Below the pieces are notes generated by a model. The model ran no database searches. It worked only from the letters and a program-made list of their open reading frames with translations, and had not been told where the DNA came from. A stretch of DNA of 64,000 nucleotides from Nectonema munidae (lineage: Eukaryota > Nematomorpha > Nectonematoida > Nectonematidae): NCBI GenBank assembly GCA_030549495.1, contig JAUIRK010000896.1, positions 1,337,501 through 1,401,500 of the forward strand, written 5' to 3'. Each line of letters begins with the position of its first letter. Positions within the stretch are counted from its first letter, which is position 1. Positions 23,351 to 34,099 of the stretch are shown piece after piece. The translations under genes were made by a program, and so were the position numbers.

Positions 23351-24268
23351 ATAGTTATTAGTTAAATTTATCTCCAAAATATATTTTGGGGAACAAAAAG
23401 TAATACAGCATATCAAAACTCGGAAATCATGCAAATTAAACCTAAATTTCATTTTTTGCAAGTTTTTGAAAAATGTGTAGATGGTGTTAAAATATCCACG
23501 TTTCTAAATTTTTTCTCTTTTCTTAGTTTAAAAACTTTTTATTTCTTCCATATTTTTAATTGAAATTTAAGCATTATTTTGATCTATCGGTTAGTAAATT
23601 ATTATATGAATTAAAAACATTTTGGAAGTTTGAATAAACGGTGGTTAACATGGGTAATTCTCAAATTACGAACAAAATTCATATAGTTGGGAGATGCTTG
23701 AGAAAATAAGTATTGGACAGTAAAGGAATCGAAAAAATACATTTTAAATTATCGAAAGTCAAGAAAAGAAATTTATATCCAATAAATATAAAATGCTGAT
23801 TTTGAAAAAAAACATAAATTATTTGTTTTTGTCAAGAATAGCATAGAATATTTTAGACCCAAAAATTACAGCGACTTGAAAAAACCAAAAGAAAGTCTTG
23901 ATTTATTAATTTTAAATATAAGTAACCATTTTAATTCCTCAAGGGGTTAGACACTCGAGACAAACTCTCATATTTTTTAGTCACTATACTCGATTTTATA
24001 CCGGCATTTATCTGATATATATAAAAGAAATAATTGTGTAAAAATTATGTTTTTTTGATAAGATTGACTACAATTTAAAGTTCTATTAATCTCTTTTAAG
24101 TTTTACATGAGTCTTCATCAGAATCACAAAATCACCATGTTAAAATATACTAGTTTCGATTCACATCTGCTTCCTAGAACGTTAGCATTGAATGAATGGA
24201 AAAATCTACAGTTGGAAATCAATTTTCAAATGAAATATGATTTGTTTATTAAGTGTTAATTATTAGAA
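23351..24268. other. AT-rich region without a recognised gene
   Basis: No gene or transposon domain seen. Confidence 0.3.
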
Positions 24269-24460
24269 TCACCAACTAATTAAAACCTTATACCAAATAT
24301 TGTGTACAAAAAAGATAGCAAGTATGAAAAAAATGAATAAAATTATGAAGAATAATACTGTTTGGAGGAAACGAAATGCCTGACGACGAAGTGTGTCCAA
24401 ACTTTCATCGATGAACGTTCGGTCACTTAATTTATGGTGAGATGGGTATGTATACTCTAA
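24269..24460 (-). CDS. Possible terminal exon of a tail-anchored membrane protein
   Basis: This 63-residue open frame without an ATG reads SDRTFIDESLDTLRRQAFRF, then a strongly hydrophobic helix of about 22 residues (VLFFIILFIFFILAIFFVHN), then a short tail and a stop. A charged helix followed by one membrane segment at the C-terminus is the layout of a tail-anchored protein. The GC-rich island at 24360-24420 supports coding. The acceptor is not clear, and AT-rich DNA easily yields hydrophobic frames, so confidence is low. Confidence 0.3.
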   Translation of the reverse strand, partial: LEYTYPSHHKLSDRTFIDESLDTLRRQAFRFLQTVLFFIILFIFFILAIFFVHNIWYKVLISW

Positions 24461-24859
24461 TTAAAAATAGTTGTATTAATCATTAGATAATTATAAAGAG
24501 TTGAAATGTTAAAATTTTATTTCTAACCGTTTAATCGATGAACCACTAACTGATAAACAAAACTTCATATATATTTAGTTTATCTGTTTTTAATAAGGTG
24601 AATGAAAAAAAAAATTAAAAACGATAGAGTCCAAATGTGGAGCAATAGCGATAAAAGATAACAAAATGAAGAGAAAAATAGCACCATCTTATTTTAAATT
24701 ACAAAATAAATAATATTTTATCGATGATGAATAGGGAAACAATCGGTGTGTATGTTTTTTCACAAGCAAAACAAAAAAGTAATGAGTTCTATTTACATAC
24801 AACACATTTTCTCTCGCTATTTCTTAGTACAGAAACCAATAATGTTCATTTAACACTAA

Positions 24860-25200
24860 TCAGATCTCTCGAAACGCGGGCCTGGTTTTCTTTTCGTTTG
24901 TAGATCTTTGAGTTGAAGTAAATTCAGAACTGTGTCAACTCCAAAATCTAGATGTGTGACTGAACTTTTCATAAGTTTTCCATGCGCCAACAACGCAGTT
25001 GATAGCGTGCATTAAGGCCACCACCATTTTTGGCTTTTACTTTAGGACCGATACGTCGATAACAGTTTGCTGTATCCTTTATATTTGAAGGAGTGGGCAA
25101 TCTAGTTCTATATTTTTTCTCCGTAAGGGATTATCTTTAAACACGTGCTATACTCTATAGTCTATGCTAATAATCCCTTGTCCATCACTTCAAAAGCCTT
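24860..25200 (-). mobile_element. piggyBac transposase relic, C-terminal part
   Basis: Minus-strand translation in shifting frames gives KWWWP, LMHAINCVVGAWKTYEKFSH, then FGVDTVLNLLQLKDLQTKRK and PGPRF. This follows the piggyBac C-terminal pattern: tryptophan cluster, then (V/I)NAW.LY, then DFR...A..LL, then a basic proline/glycine-rich stretch. The catalytic aspartates and the zinc-binding tail are not visible. At least three frame breaks or stops show it is dead. It could be a relative of the source of the TTAA MITEs in this window. It ends right at the hAT element to its right. Confidence 0.5.
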
Positions 25201-25209
25201 CCTCTACAC

Positions 25210-27690
25210 CAGGGGTAGGCAATCTTTTCAGGGTGAGGGCCAGATTGGACATTTGAAATGAGCTCATGGGCCAAAGAAGCAAAATATCAGATTTACTTTA
25301 ATTTTTATAATATTTTTTATATGCTTTATCATTAAATGATAATAATTGGTAAAAACAAAATAGTACACAGTAATTTATTCAAAACTACAAATCAACGAGA
25401 CTGTTGGTACTGTTTTCTATTAAGAAGTTTTGTGATGTCTGGATCAATGCTTGAGGTAGACAACCTAAGAACGTCATTAAGGTGGCGGTCTGAGAGTTGA
25501 GAGCGAAGGTAAGACTTGGTGTAATTCATTTTCGAAAATGACTGCTCACAGCAGTAAGTGCTACCGAACATAGCCACAACTCTTTGAATATGCGTAATTA
25601 AATTTGGGAAATTGTTAGTAGGAAAAACAGAGGAGATGACAAGCTGAACTTTGCTCTCAATTTCTCATCGCACTGTAGTTCCACCAACTCCATCTGCAGA
25701 GATGCAGGAGCGTCTTCCACATTGAAGTCAAATGGAGAAGTAAAAAGCTTGAAGTCTGTACTTAACAATCTTAGTGCTGCAAAACGGTAGCAAATTCTTC
25801 ACGCAGTATTTTGATAACACTAACGCATGCGTCCTGGTCTATATTCGCAGGAACACATGCAACAAGATGAGAAAAATGTGTAAATTGTCCTGAAGTCAAT
25901 TGAGCTTCCTAAAGGCGCAGTTTAACCGCAAAGGCAGTAATCTGCGCAAACATGTCGGTGACAAGAATGTCTTTACCTTGCAGTTTTAAGTTTAGTGAGT
26001 TCAGATGTGTTGTTATGTCCGTAAGAAAGGCCAAACGAGCTAGCTATTTTGGATCTGAGAAATTTTCAGCTTATGGAAGATTTTTTTGATGTAAAAAAGT
26101 AGCAATTTCTTGCTGTAGATCGCATACCCGAGACAGCATAGCCCCGCGACTTAGCCATTGTACCTCACAGAAGTAAAGAAGATCTGCTCTTTTACACAGT
26201 CCAAAAGGGCTTGGAATTGACGATGGTTAAGGCTTCGGGATAAAATGGAATTTACAACCTTAATCACAATAGACATTTGATCATCAGCGAGATTGGCAGA
26301 CTTAGCGCACAATGTCTCTTGATGGATGATACATTGGATTTTATGAATAGGTTGAGTGTATCCAGCAGTTTCACAATGACGAATAAGCAGCGAAGTTGCG
26401 CCTTTTTTTTCTCCAACCATTGCTGGAGCAGCGTCAGTTGTCAAACATACAAGACGGGAAAGATCCAAAGAGTACTCATCAACACATCGAAGCAACGCTG
26501 AAAAAATATTTTGTACCGTGATAGTGTCGCGAAGTGGGATAAGTTGGAGAAATTTCTCAAAAACTTTGAGATCTTGAGTAACATTTCTAATAAAAATAGA
26601 CAACTGTGCTGTGTCCTTTCTGTCTGTGCTTTCATCCAAAGCAAGAGAAAATGCTTCAAATGTCGAGATACGTGTTTTAAGTGAGTCGTTTACGTTGTCG
26701 GACATATCTTCAATGCGGCGGCAAACAGTACGGGAAGAAAGACTCACTTTCTCAAAGGCAGAACGCTGTTCGGGACAGATGGAATCCACTACAGCAAGAA
26801 AGCATTCTTTAATGATTTCTCCATCTGTGAATGGCTTCATTCGGTAAGCGAGGATTTTGGAGACTTCGTAGCTGGCGCGTGTTACATTTTCCGCCTTAAC
26901 ATTCTGCTTGTGAAAAAGAGAAAATTGTTTCTCCAGGTTGCTTTTCAGTTTAGCAATTGAAACTTTTCGTTCAACAGCAGACATCGAAGCGAACTTTGAA
27001 GAGCCATGTTCTGTCTCCCAGTGACGTCTTACGTTGTATTCTTTTAGAACAGCTAATTTTTTCAAACATATGAGACATTGTGCATGTCCAAAGCGCTCTA
27101 TGAAAAAATACCTTTCCACTTAGGGTTGAACGTTCTACCCTCGAGATCAACCTTTCTCTTCTTAACAGGCGGGACGACAGACATTAGCTTGAATAAAAAT
27201 TATTATTATACAAAAAAACAAAATATCACAAAGCTTAATCTTCTTTGATTATTGTAGAATTGAAAAATTAAAATTTAGTTGCTACATGAGTATATTATGA
27301 TACACTGTAAATTCACTATAAATTCATGACAATCAGTTAAGCGCAGTGGGCATCTGTTGTTATGTTTGCTCTCTTGCAAATACTCCATTACAATTGATAT
27401 CAGATGTGTATGATGAATCAGTCTCTACCAAACACATGCTGTCCTACATATGAAATAAGATTTCTTGAAAATATAGCTCGTCTAGTACGAAAACAAATAC
27501 ATGAATAGGCTGCAATGCAACCTTATTATTATTATATAGTACTAATGCTGATAATCAAAAAACATCTTATTTTAATTTCTTGTAGGTATGCGGGCCAGAT
27601 TCTATTAACTAAAATTAAAAGATCGGCGGGCCGGATGAAAATGTTTTGCGGGCCGTATTTGGCCCGCGGGCCGGAGGTTGCCTACCCCTG
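25210..27690 (-). mobile_element. hAT transposon (Charlie/ZBED5-like), nearly complete
   Basis: The 2481-bp element is flanked by a perfect 8-bp duplication, ctctacac, at 25202-25209 and 27691-27698. The ends are inverted repeats starting caggggtaggcaa. Duplication length and end sequence are diagnostic for hAT elements of the Charlie type. It carries one minus-strand transposase gene with a BED-like finger, catalytic domain and C-terminal dimer region, broken by about three frameshifts and a few stops. A perfect duplication with still readable coding sequence suggests a fairly young insertion. Confidence 0.9.
25392..27184 (-). pseudogene. hAT transposase (GTF2IRD2/ZBED5-like), broken
   Basis: Transposase of the enclosing hAT element, which would cut and paste the element. 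It begins MSVVPPVKKRKVDLEGRTFN at 27184, a basic start like a nuclear signal. A frameshift near 27115 leads into the main open frame (26151-27119). That frame has a finger QCLICLKKL..H.E.H at residues about 14-40, the first catalytic region FSLALDESTDRKD (about 155-167), and LVCLTTDAAPAMVG (about 222-235). A shift near 26180 continues as EVQWLSRGAMLSRVCDLQQE, with stops at a few sites. The dimer region (25392-25577) reads YCCEQSFSKMNYTKSYLRSQ, matching the family's CE..FS.MN..K...R..L. Length and domain order agree with intact relatives of about 600 residues. Confidence 0.8.
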
Positions 27691-27698
27691 CTCTACAC

Positions 27699-27940
27699 AC
27701 AAAGAAAGAAATTCAGATAAAATACCGAATCGAATGAGCATGCCTATTACTTTTGAGAGGCGTTACACTGTACAATGTACATTGTACAATATACATGTAA
27801 GCCCTACTAATGCCTTCATGTACTCTTTTGAAAAAAATCATAGAAAACATGAATTGGATCAAAATTTGGTACTCTTGACAACAGTTCATCATTTCCGAGA
27901 TCAAAATAAGATGTGATCAAGAAAATCTATTTCCCCACAG
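27699..27940. other. Spacer between the hAT element and a candidate exon
   Basis: Contains an imperfect palindrome (actgtacaatgtacattgtacaatatacatg, quoted here only by its core gtacaatgtacattgtac, about 27770-27787). Its right end is the likely intron end ttccccacag. Confidence 0.35.
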
Positions 27941-28066
27941 TTCTTTGACCCAATATCTTCAGGATCGGTGACAACGCTTCTAAACGGCGGAAGTATAACT
28001 ACATCGTTAGAAGAATCTCTGCAAAGAGAAGATTCCTGCTCCAATTTCAAGGACACGTTATCATGA
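27941..28066 (+). CDS. Candidate terminal exon, serine-rich C-terminal tail
   Basis: A strong acceptor (ctatttccccacag) precedes a 41-residue frame ending in a TGA at 28064-28066. It reads FFDPISSGSVTTLLNGGSIT, then TSLEESLQREDSCSNFKDTL and a final serine. Base use is clearly coding-like against the AT-rich flanks. The composition fits a cytosolic tail of a receptor or channel with phosphorylation sites, but no family is recognised. The upstream exons should lie to the left, possibly beyond the hAT insertion. A further open frame at 28199-28474 may be 3' untranslated sequence. Confidence 0.4.
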   Translation, partial: FFDPISSGSVTTLLNGGSITTSLEESLQREDSCSNFKDTLS

Positions 28067-30836
28067 ACGATACATGGCAAACAATGATATGACAGTGCAA
28101 TTGGTTATGAAGCACGTAATTCTAACAGTGATTTGAATTATTCGGTTCAAGGACAATATATATGAAACACTATTCTATTTTCCTGTTTCACATATGAATT
28201 GATATGTATATTGTATTATTTATATTGTTTTGTGCTTTATTATGCATTTACGCATGAAGTTTTCGTATTTCCGAATGCTATATTCGAAATTGCGAAGCCG
28301 GTGAGAAAGGTGGCTATGGTGTTCACCAAACATTGTTGTGAATCTGGAAGAACACAACCACTCTCTCTAAATAACACTTTTGGTAGTGATTTATTTTTGC
28401 TCATTTCATCTTATTTGGACAATAAAACGTTTGATTCTTCGTTTTTTCAGAAAAGGAATTATATCAGCGGATAAGCTTTTTTGTTCTTTCATTACGCAAT
28501 TGGTCGGTCTAGAAGTGGATCCAGCTTGAACTTGTCCAAAAAACCAGGAAATATTTTATCCGACTTGTTTATTTAGATACTAGAAAGTAGATAAACGGCA
28601 AATGAATTTAATTTTTAGATGAATAATATAAAAATATAGACTTCGATCAAAAGGCAAGTAGATATTTAGATGAAATTGATTCCCATGCAATTTTGCATAC
28701 TGTTATTGTTATTTATATGTTCTTGTTAAATTTAAAAAACACTAATAGAATGAAGATTGGGTGTAAAATAAGTATTCCTAATAATTATCTCAAATTAAAA
28801 AATGAATCGACAAGTGGATTAAAAACTCTTGTTTTAATTAATCATCTGATCATAATGCATAAAAATAGAATAATTAGCGTTTTCTTAATTTTGTATTTCC
28901 ATCCCGGCAGAAAATTTTAAACAAATTTCCACATTTTTAATATTCAAATAATTGTTAGTGATAAGATATGCAAAAGGTCGTTTGAAAAACCTTTTTTTCC
29001 ATCAAATTGTTTTGTAACCTTCTGATGAAGAAGATGCAGAAGAATTAAAAAAAACAGTTCTTTGACATTGAAAAATCAAATTACATGAATCTATTCAAAC
29101 CAATCTTAATTACGAGTTTTACTAATCAGTTTCTTATTTTAGTTTGAAAAAATATATAATTGACAGATATGCCCATAATTAATTATTGAAAATTATATAT
29201 AACAGAAAAGGAAATTGGATAATTTATTGCTTGAAGAAAATTTCACTACTGCTTTGGAGCATAAACTTCTTTAAATAAATATGGAATGAACTGAAAAGAT
29301 TGAATAAAAGTAAGATTAGAAAAGAAAAACTTGGCGATAATTCATGATGTTAAAAAAATATAGGTTAAATTAGAAAAATTAATACCACTTGAATATAGCT
29401 CAATATAATTAATACTATTCAATTTACTAGTTTGATTAGCAACATCTATTTTTCATTAATAGTACTACCCAATGGCGTAGCCAGAAAATAGAAACTATAT
29501 AATAATATAAAAAGTGCTAATTTAAAGAAACTTTTTCAAAACTCCCTTAAAACAAGGAAAATGTCATTTCAATCATAATATAAATATTTTTCTTTCGTTT
29601 CTTATACTTATAGATTTACTTATTAGTCAGGTTTTCCGGTTTTTTTCCTATTGAGTCATTTACTCAGTAATCGGTTAATTAATTAGTTACTATAAGAATG
29701 TTGTTTAAAAAATATATTAATATTAGACCCAAGACTTAGTTAATTTTTATTTTCAGAGGAATCAAAAAAAATTAAAGGATTGGAGGGGTGGAACAAAAAA
29801 AGACAACCTTTATTCGCCTTATAAATTTAATTAGATTTGAAATCGTGTAATAATTAATTTAATTAAAATCAAAGTCAAATATGATTTAATTCAACTACAT
29901 TCTGATTTATTTATGTCATAAAGTTAAAAAATTGCAAAAAATAAGGACAAATTTTCTTAAGAAGACTCAACTTTTCGTAAGAAAGAGGGGGTGTTCCATT
30001 CCCTCCAACTTGGTTAAGTGTAGGAATTTGGGGCGACAACGGTCATTTAAACAATGATAATAATTCATTAGAAAACCTTTTTCTAACTCATTGGTTAAAT
30101 TTTTCAGCAATGGATTAATTTTTCATTATCACTCATTTAAAACAAACTACATTATCTTGGCATAACTTTAAAAAATAAATGTTCTTTTTTTAAAATTTTT
30201 AAATTTTGTGAATATTCCTAAAATTCAGTTGATCTTCTACTACTTGATTAGTTTGAAAAAGGAGGCTGGTTAATTAGAATTTAGATAACTAGTTAGTGAG
30301 ATATTTGAGTAGAGTTAGTTGCTTAGTTAGTGATGTAATTCAATTGGTTAGTTAGATAAATTGTTTCTTATTTGATTAGATGGATATCCAATTAACTACT
30401 TTTTTTGTAATCTAGATATTTATGTGATTAATCAATATAGTGAATTATTTGGAGAACATTTTTTGAATAAATTGGAAGGATTTGATGAGATAGCATTTTA
30501 TTACAGAACTAAGGAGAAATGAGAGTGTGAATAAGAGCATAAGCGAGAGAAATAGGATGCATATATATACACGGGAGTACATTAAGGAAGTTATTTTGGA
30601 TACAAGATTATGTTTGCATCGATTGATTTATATTATCAATCATATACATACAAAAAAAGATCAAGGTACACAGAAAATACGCCAAGATATTATCTATAAT
30701 GATGATGGTGTACAAAAAATGGAAATATTCTTGAGGTTGAAAATGTAATTTATAATCATTTTTTATGTTTCGATTTTTCGTAACATTCTTCGCGCATTCC
30801 CTCTGCATGTAGTAGGCACATGGACGCAGCGTAAGC
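28067..30836. other. AT-rich region up to the receptor gene
   Basis: An open frame at 28199-28474 includes a GC-richer part (KVAMVFTKHCCESGRTQPLS) of unknown meaning. About 29470 the text aatggcgtagccag resembles a hAT end fragment. About 30245-30420 is a degenerate gttagttagtgag-type repeat. Region 30490-30836 should hold the receptor promoter and 5' untranslated part. I see no convincing TATA box. Confidence 0.35.
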
Positions 30837-31979
30837 ATGTTGAACACGAACAGCGAATCCCACTGCAAAGACATTCCTCGTCTGCAGACGGAGCCGCGTC
30901 TGCTCCTCATTCTCATTGTGATTGGGCTCCTAGGGAACGGAGTCTCCTACGTCACGCTGAAGAAGATGCAGGTAAAGGACAAGGGCTACAAGTACCTCAA
31001 AGATATCGCCTTCACCCACTTCTTCTTGTGCGTCATGTTCTGCGTGAACCCCATGTTCCGCGACTTCTGCCTCCTACACAACTGTGAATTCGTGCTCACG
31101 TGCTCGTGGCGCTACTTCCGCAACATCATCGAGCCGTACGGCCGCTCTACCCTTCTCATCATGGTGCGCTACCTCATGCTCCTCTTCATCACGGACCGCT
31201 ACATCATGATCAACTACCCTGGGCGAGTTTCTTCGTGGAGACAGGGCTGGGTGTTTCGCTGGGGCTACACCATCTCATTCCTTTTTTCGCTGGCGATGGT
31301 GGCGCCTCTCTCCTTCTTAAAGTTTGTTGTGAGCAATGAGTGCCCCACGAACCCCTATCACTGCTCCATCGCATACTCAAGCAAAAATGAGGGGTACGGC
31401 TTCATCAAAGAAATCTTTATCTTCATTCTTCCAGCCATCTTTCTCTTCACCCTCTCCTCAATGACGGTGATGAAGATTAGGAAGTTTTGGAATGAGAGGA
31501 ACAAAGTCATCGGCTCCGTCAGCAATCGCGAATACAATGACGCCCAAAAGAAACTGCCAAAGAAGGAAAGGGCTCGTTTGGCGAAGTCGGGAGCTGCGGG
31601 CTTTTCGGAAGCGAAGAAAGGCGAACACAACTACTCCAAAAGGCAGAGATTGATGAAGGCGTTTTCAATTTTGCTCTTTTGCTGCGTCTACGTCTTAACA
31701 ATAATTCCAATCGCGATCATCAACGGAATTTTCTTTTTCCTCGTACCGGATTCCGGAAATGGATTGAGGATCGTTGGCAACACGGAAAACCTGATCTTGA
31801 TATTCGGAAACACGCTCGAAAGCATGAATTACACGCTAATCTTTTACTTTTACTATCCTGTAGACACAAACTTTCAAGAAATGGTGAAACAAACAAAGTT
31901 CGTCATATTTCTCAAAAAGCAGTTAACACTCTTGTTCCAAAAGTGTCACGACTTCATACTTCGCTTCAACGAAAAGTAG
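30837..31979 (+). CDS. Rhodopsin-family GPCR, FMRFamide-receptor-like
   Basis: Encodes a 380-residue seven-helix plasma-membrane receptor in one exon. The ATG at 30837 is chosen because an in-frame TAG lies eight codons upstream. Helix 1 is at residues 21-40 (LLGNGVS, the conserved asparagine), helix 2 at 55-75, helix 3 at 102-120 followed by DRYIMINYP (120-128), an intact DRY box. Helix 4 is at 142-162, helix 5 at 189-212 with a central proline, helix 6 at 272-300, helix 7 at 315-340. Cysteines at 83 and 89 and at 169 and 176 could form the loop disulphide. Helix 2 lacks the usual aspartate (AFTHFFL) and helix 7 has NYTLIFY in place of NPxxY. A basic third loop (213-270) would bind G protein. 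Overall it resembles peptide receptors of the FMRFamide type; the ligand is unknown. GC content is far above the flanks. Confidence 0.85.
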   Translation: MLNTNSESHCKDIPRLQTEPRLLLILIVIGLLGNGVSYVTLKKMQVKDKGYKYLKDIAFTHFFLCVMFCVNPMFRDFCLLHNCEFVLTCSWRYFRNIIEPYGRSTLLIMVRYLMLLFITDRYIMINYPGRVSSWRQGWVFRWGYTISFLFSLAMVAPLSFLKFVVSNECPTNPYHCSIAYSSKNEGYGFIKEIFIFILPAIFLFTLSSMTVMKIRKFWNERNKVIGSVSNREYNDAQKKLPKKERARLAKSGAAGFSEAKKGEHNYSKRQRLMKAFSILLFCCVYVLTIIPIAIINGIFFFLVPDSGNGLRIVGNTENLILIFGNTLESMNYTLIFYFYYPVDTNFQEMVKQTKFVIFLKKQLTLLFQKCHDFILRFNEK

Positions 31980-32279
31980 AACGTTACATCCTTTTCACAC
32001 TTCTTTGCAAACATCATCAATATGCCTCAACTGATAAATATTTGTGTGTATGCATGCATTGATTGTATCTAGAATATGAGTTTGTACAATCTACGTTATT
32101 TTGCCTGTTGGCAAATAATAATCATACATCAAGATTCACTTAATAAAATATGTCAAACTTTATCATAGACATGTTATTTATCTTTTCAACTTGATAAGGA
32201 CTAAACTAATATGCTCTTTAAAATAAATTTGTCGTGTTTTTTCAATGTTCCTGCTTCTTTTACTTAATACAGGGATTTG
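31980..32279. other. 3' flank of the receptor gene
   Basis: AT-rich. Possible cleavage signals are cttaataaaatatg (about 32140) and taaaataaatttg (about 32220). Nothing else seen. Confidence 0.4.
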
Positions 32280-32460
32280 AGTGACAGTGGCAAGGGGAAC
32301 GCGTGGGGTTGGTTAGGTAATAAAATAAAGGCTTAAATACCACACATTATTGGGTTCGATTCAGCAAGAAGCCTTCTTTGCTCAAAGTTAGACACAAGCC
32401 GTGCAAGCAAGCCTTGTTGATTAGAGCACTCTACAAAGTTCCTTTACCTAATCAAACAGA
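32280..32460 (+). mobile_element. tRNA-derived SINE, copy 2
   Basis: Shares the A-box-like gcgtggggttggttaggta, the B box gggttcgattc (32352-32362) and the body (gaagccttctttgctcaaag, then gacacaagccgtgcaagc) with copies at 11.3 and 55.3 kb. Confidence 0.65.
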
Positions 32461-33275
32461 AGATATTTCGTAGCGCCATAAAAGACTTCAAACTAAATAT
32501 TTTTAAATTCAATTGTATAATAATTCTATTGAATTTTAAATTTCCAATTCCTTGCTTATACTTTCCAGTTTATTTTCGCTGAATACATCTTGTTTATGCA
32601 ATAAAACATTTCATTATTCGTTTATTACAAAAAAAAATCCAACTTGAACTTGTTATAGGGTTGCCAGATATCCCAGATCTCAGGGGTTGTCTCGATTTTT
32701 CCGTTCCTTAATAATAGAATCTGAAAAGATTTTATTAGAATTCCGGTTTTTATTAACTAAGCTTATATGTCAAAAATTAAAATTTCTACATACAACTTTT
32801 CATAAGTTGTGATTTATATGTTTTTATTAAATTAACAAATAGGATATAAAATAAGTATTCCTTTCCTTAATAATTATCTCTCATTAACTATTCCACAAAT
32901 GGACCGCGGATAAATTTTCCTGTCAGTGCCAAGACCTCTTGTTACACGACTGTAGGGTTCTCACATTTTTAGATCAGCTAATGAAAGCTTGAAACAAGTA
33001 AACAGTAACACCTAACAGCCCTATGTTATACCGCGTAAGTTAGGATTTGTAAATTCTTCACTTAATTACTCAAAAATCTTTCCTTCGAGCCCAGTACCAG
33101 ACCAAAAATGTTCTATTTTGACATATATAGCCTAGCTTGTTTATAAACATGAAAATTCTCAAACACATATTGGCTGATTTTTGGTACTGGAACTCGATGA
33201 CGCTGCAACGATGAAAATGCAGTTGCACAAATTGAAGACAACTTTATTTTTTTAAACTTTTAAAATAAAACATCA
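32461..33275. other. Mixed AT-rich spacer
   Basis: About 32650-32700 holds gggttgccagatatcccaga, the kind of text found at ends of animal repeats. No gene seen. Confidence 0.3.
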
Positions 33276-33662
33276 TCAATTTTTGAATGTTTCATGCTGG
33301 TTCGCCCTATTAAAATATTGCGAGCAATTTTTTACAACCTCAGAAATCCTTTTGAATAGCTTTTTCATCATGAAAATATATTCGTGTATTCTAATATACT
33401 TCTTAAAATAGAGCTTTAAAAAATTCACCATAAACAGTTTTAAAAAGTCAATCTTAACACACATATTTAACGCAGGATTCAAGCAATTTCGTTTTTTTCT
33501 AATACTTGATGAAATAGGACTTGTGCTCAACAAAAATTTTTGCTTAGAAATACTTTTACATTTTAACTTTGCCATACTTGTTTTTCTACCTTTATATGTA
33601 AAAAATTGGTAACATTTTTGACAAGCTATATATTGTAAATATCCATTTTCTGTTCCAGTCAC
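33276..33662 (-). mobile_element. BED-type hAT transposase relic, N-terminal part
   Basis: A 128-residue open frame whose first part reads ENGYLQYIACQKCYQFFTYK, then GRKTSMAKLKCKS. This follows the BED zinc-finger pattern of hAT transposases (GYV.C..C...F.Y...K.G...L..H.C), although the second half of the finger has lost the histidine. The rest of the frame has no recognisable domain and is probably decayed. Together with the C-terminal piece at 15.6 kb it suggests an old BED-type hAT family here. I cannot exclude a small host BED protein. Confidence 0.4.
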
Positions 33663-34099
33663 TATCCGAAAGTTTTACCATATTACTGAGCTAGCATTAG
33701 TCAAGAATCTCAATTTATATTGCTTTGAGTGCAATTCTTTAAATGCTTGTGTTATTCATCAGTTATTTCCTGTTTTCAAATAATGAAAAATAGCAAAATT
33801 ATTTTGTTAAGCAAAAGACTGCTTCAAATTAACTGTATATACACCAGATATAACAAAAAGAATATTAAAATATAAAAAAAAAAAAGTTGCCTGAAGATAA
33901 AAATTGTTGGCACTAACCTGCTTTTTCAAAGAAGATTATTTATTTGCATATGGCAAATCGCCCACTTTTGGGCTAAAATGAAATTCAGGTGGGCAATTTT
34001 TTAGAAGAAATTTGTGCATAAACAAACAAATATTCTAACATTTTTTCAAAACTGACTTTTTACATAAAAATTTAATAAAATCATAATATGAATCAAAAT
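33663..34099. other. AT-rich spacer
   Basis: No feature recognised. Confidence 0.3.

Noticed and set aside
29468-29485. hAT element end (aatggcgtagccag)
   Set aside because: Too short and without a partner end or flanking duplication.
31100-31710. Histidine-rich and arginine-rich frames overlapping the receptor gene
   Set aside because: They are shadows of the receptor in other frames. The receptor frame alone shows seven helices and the DRY box.
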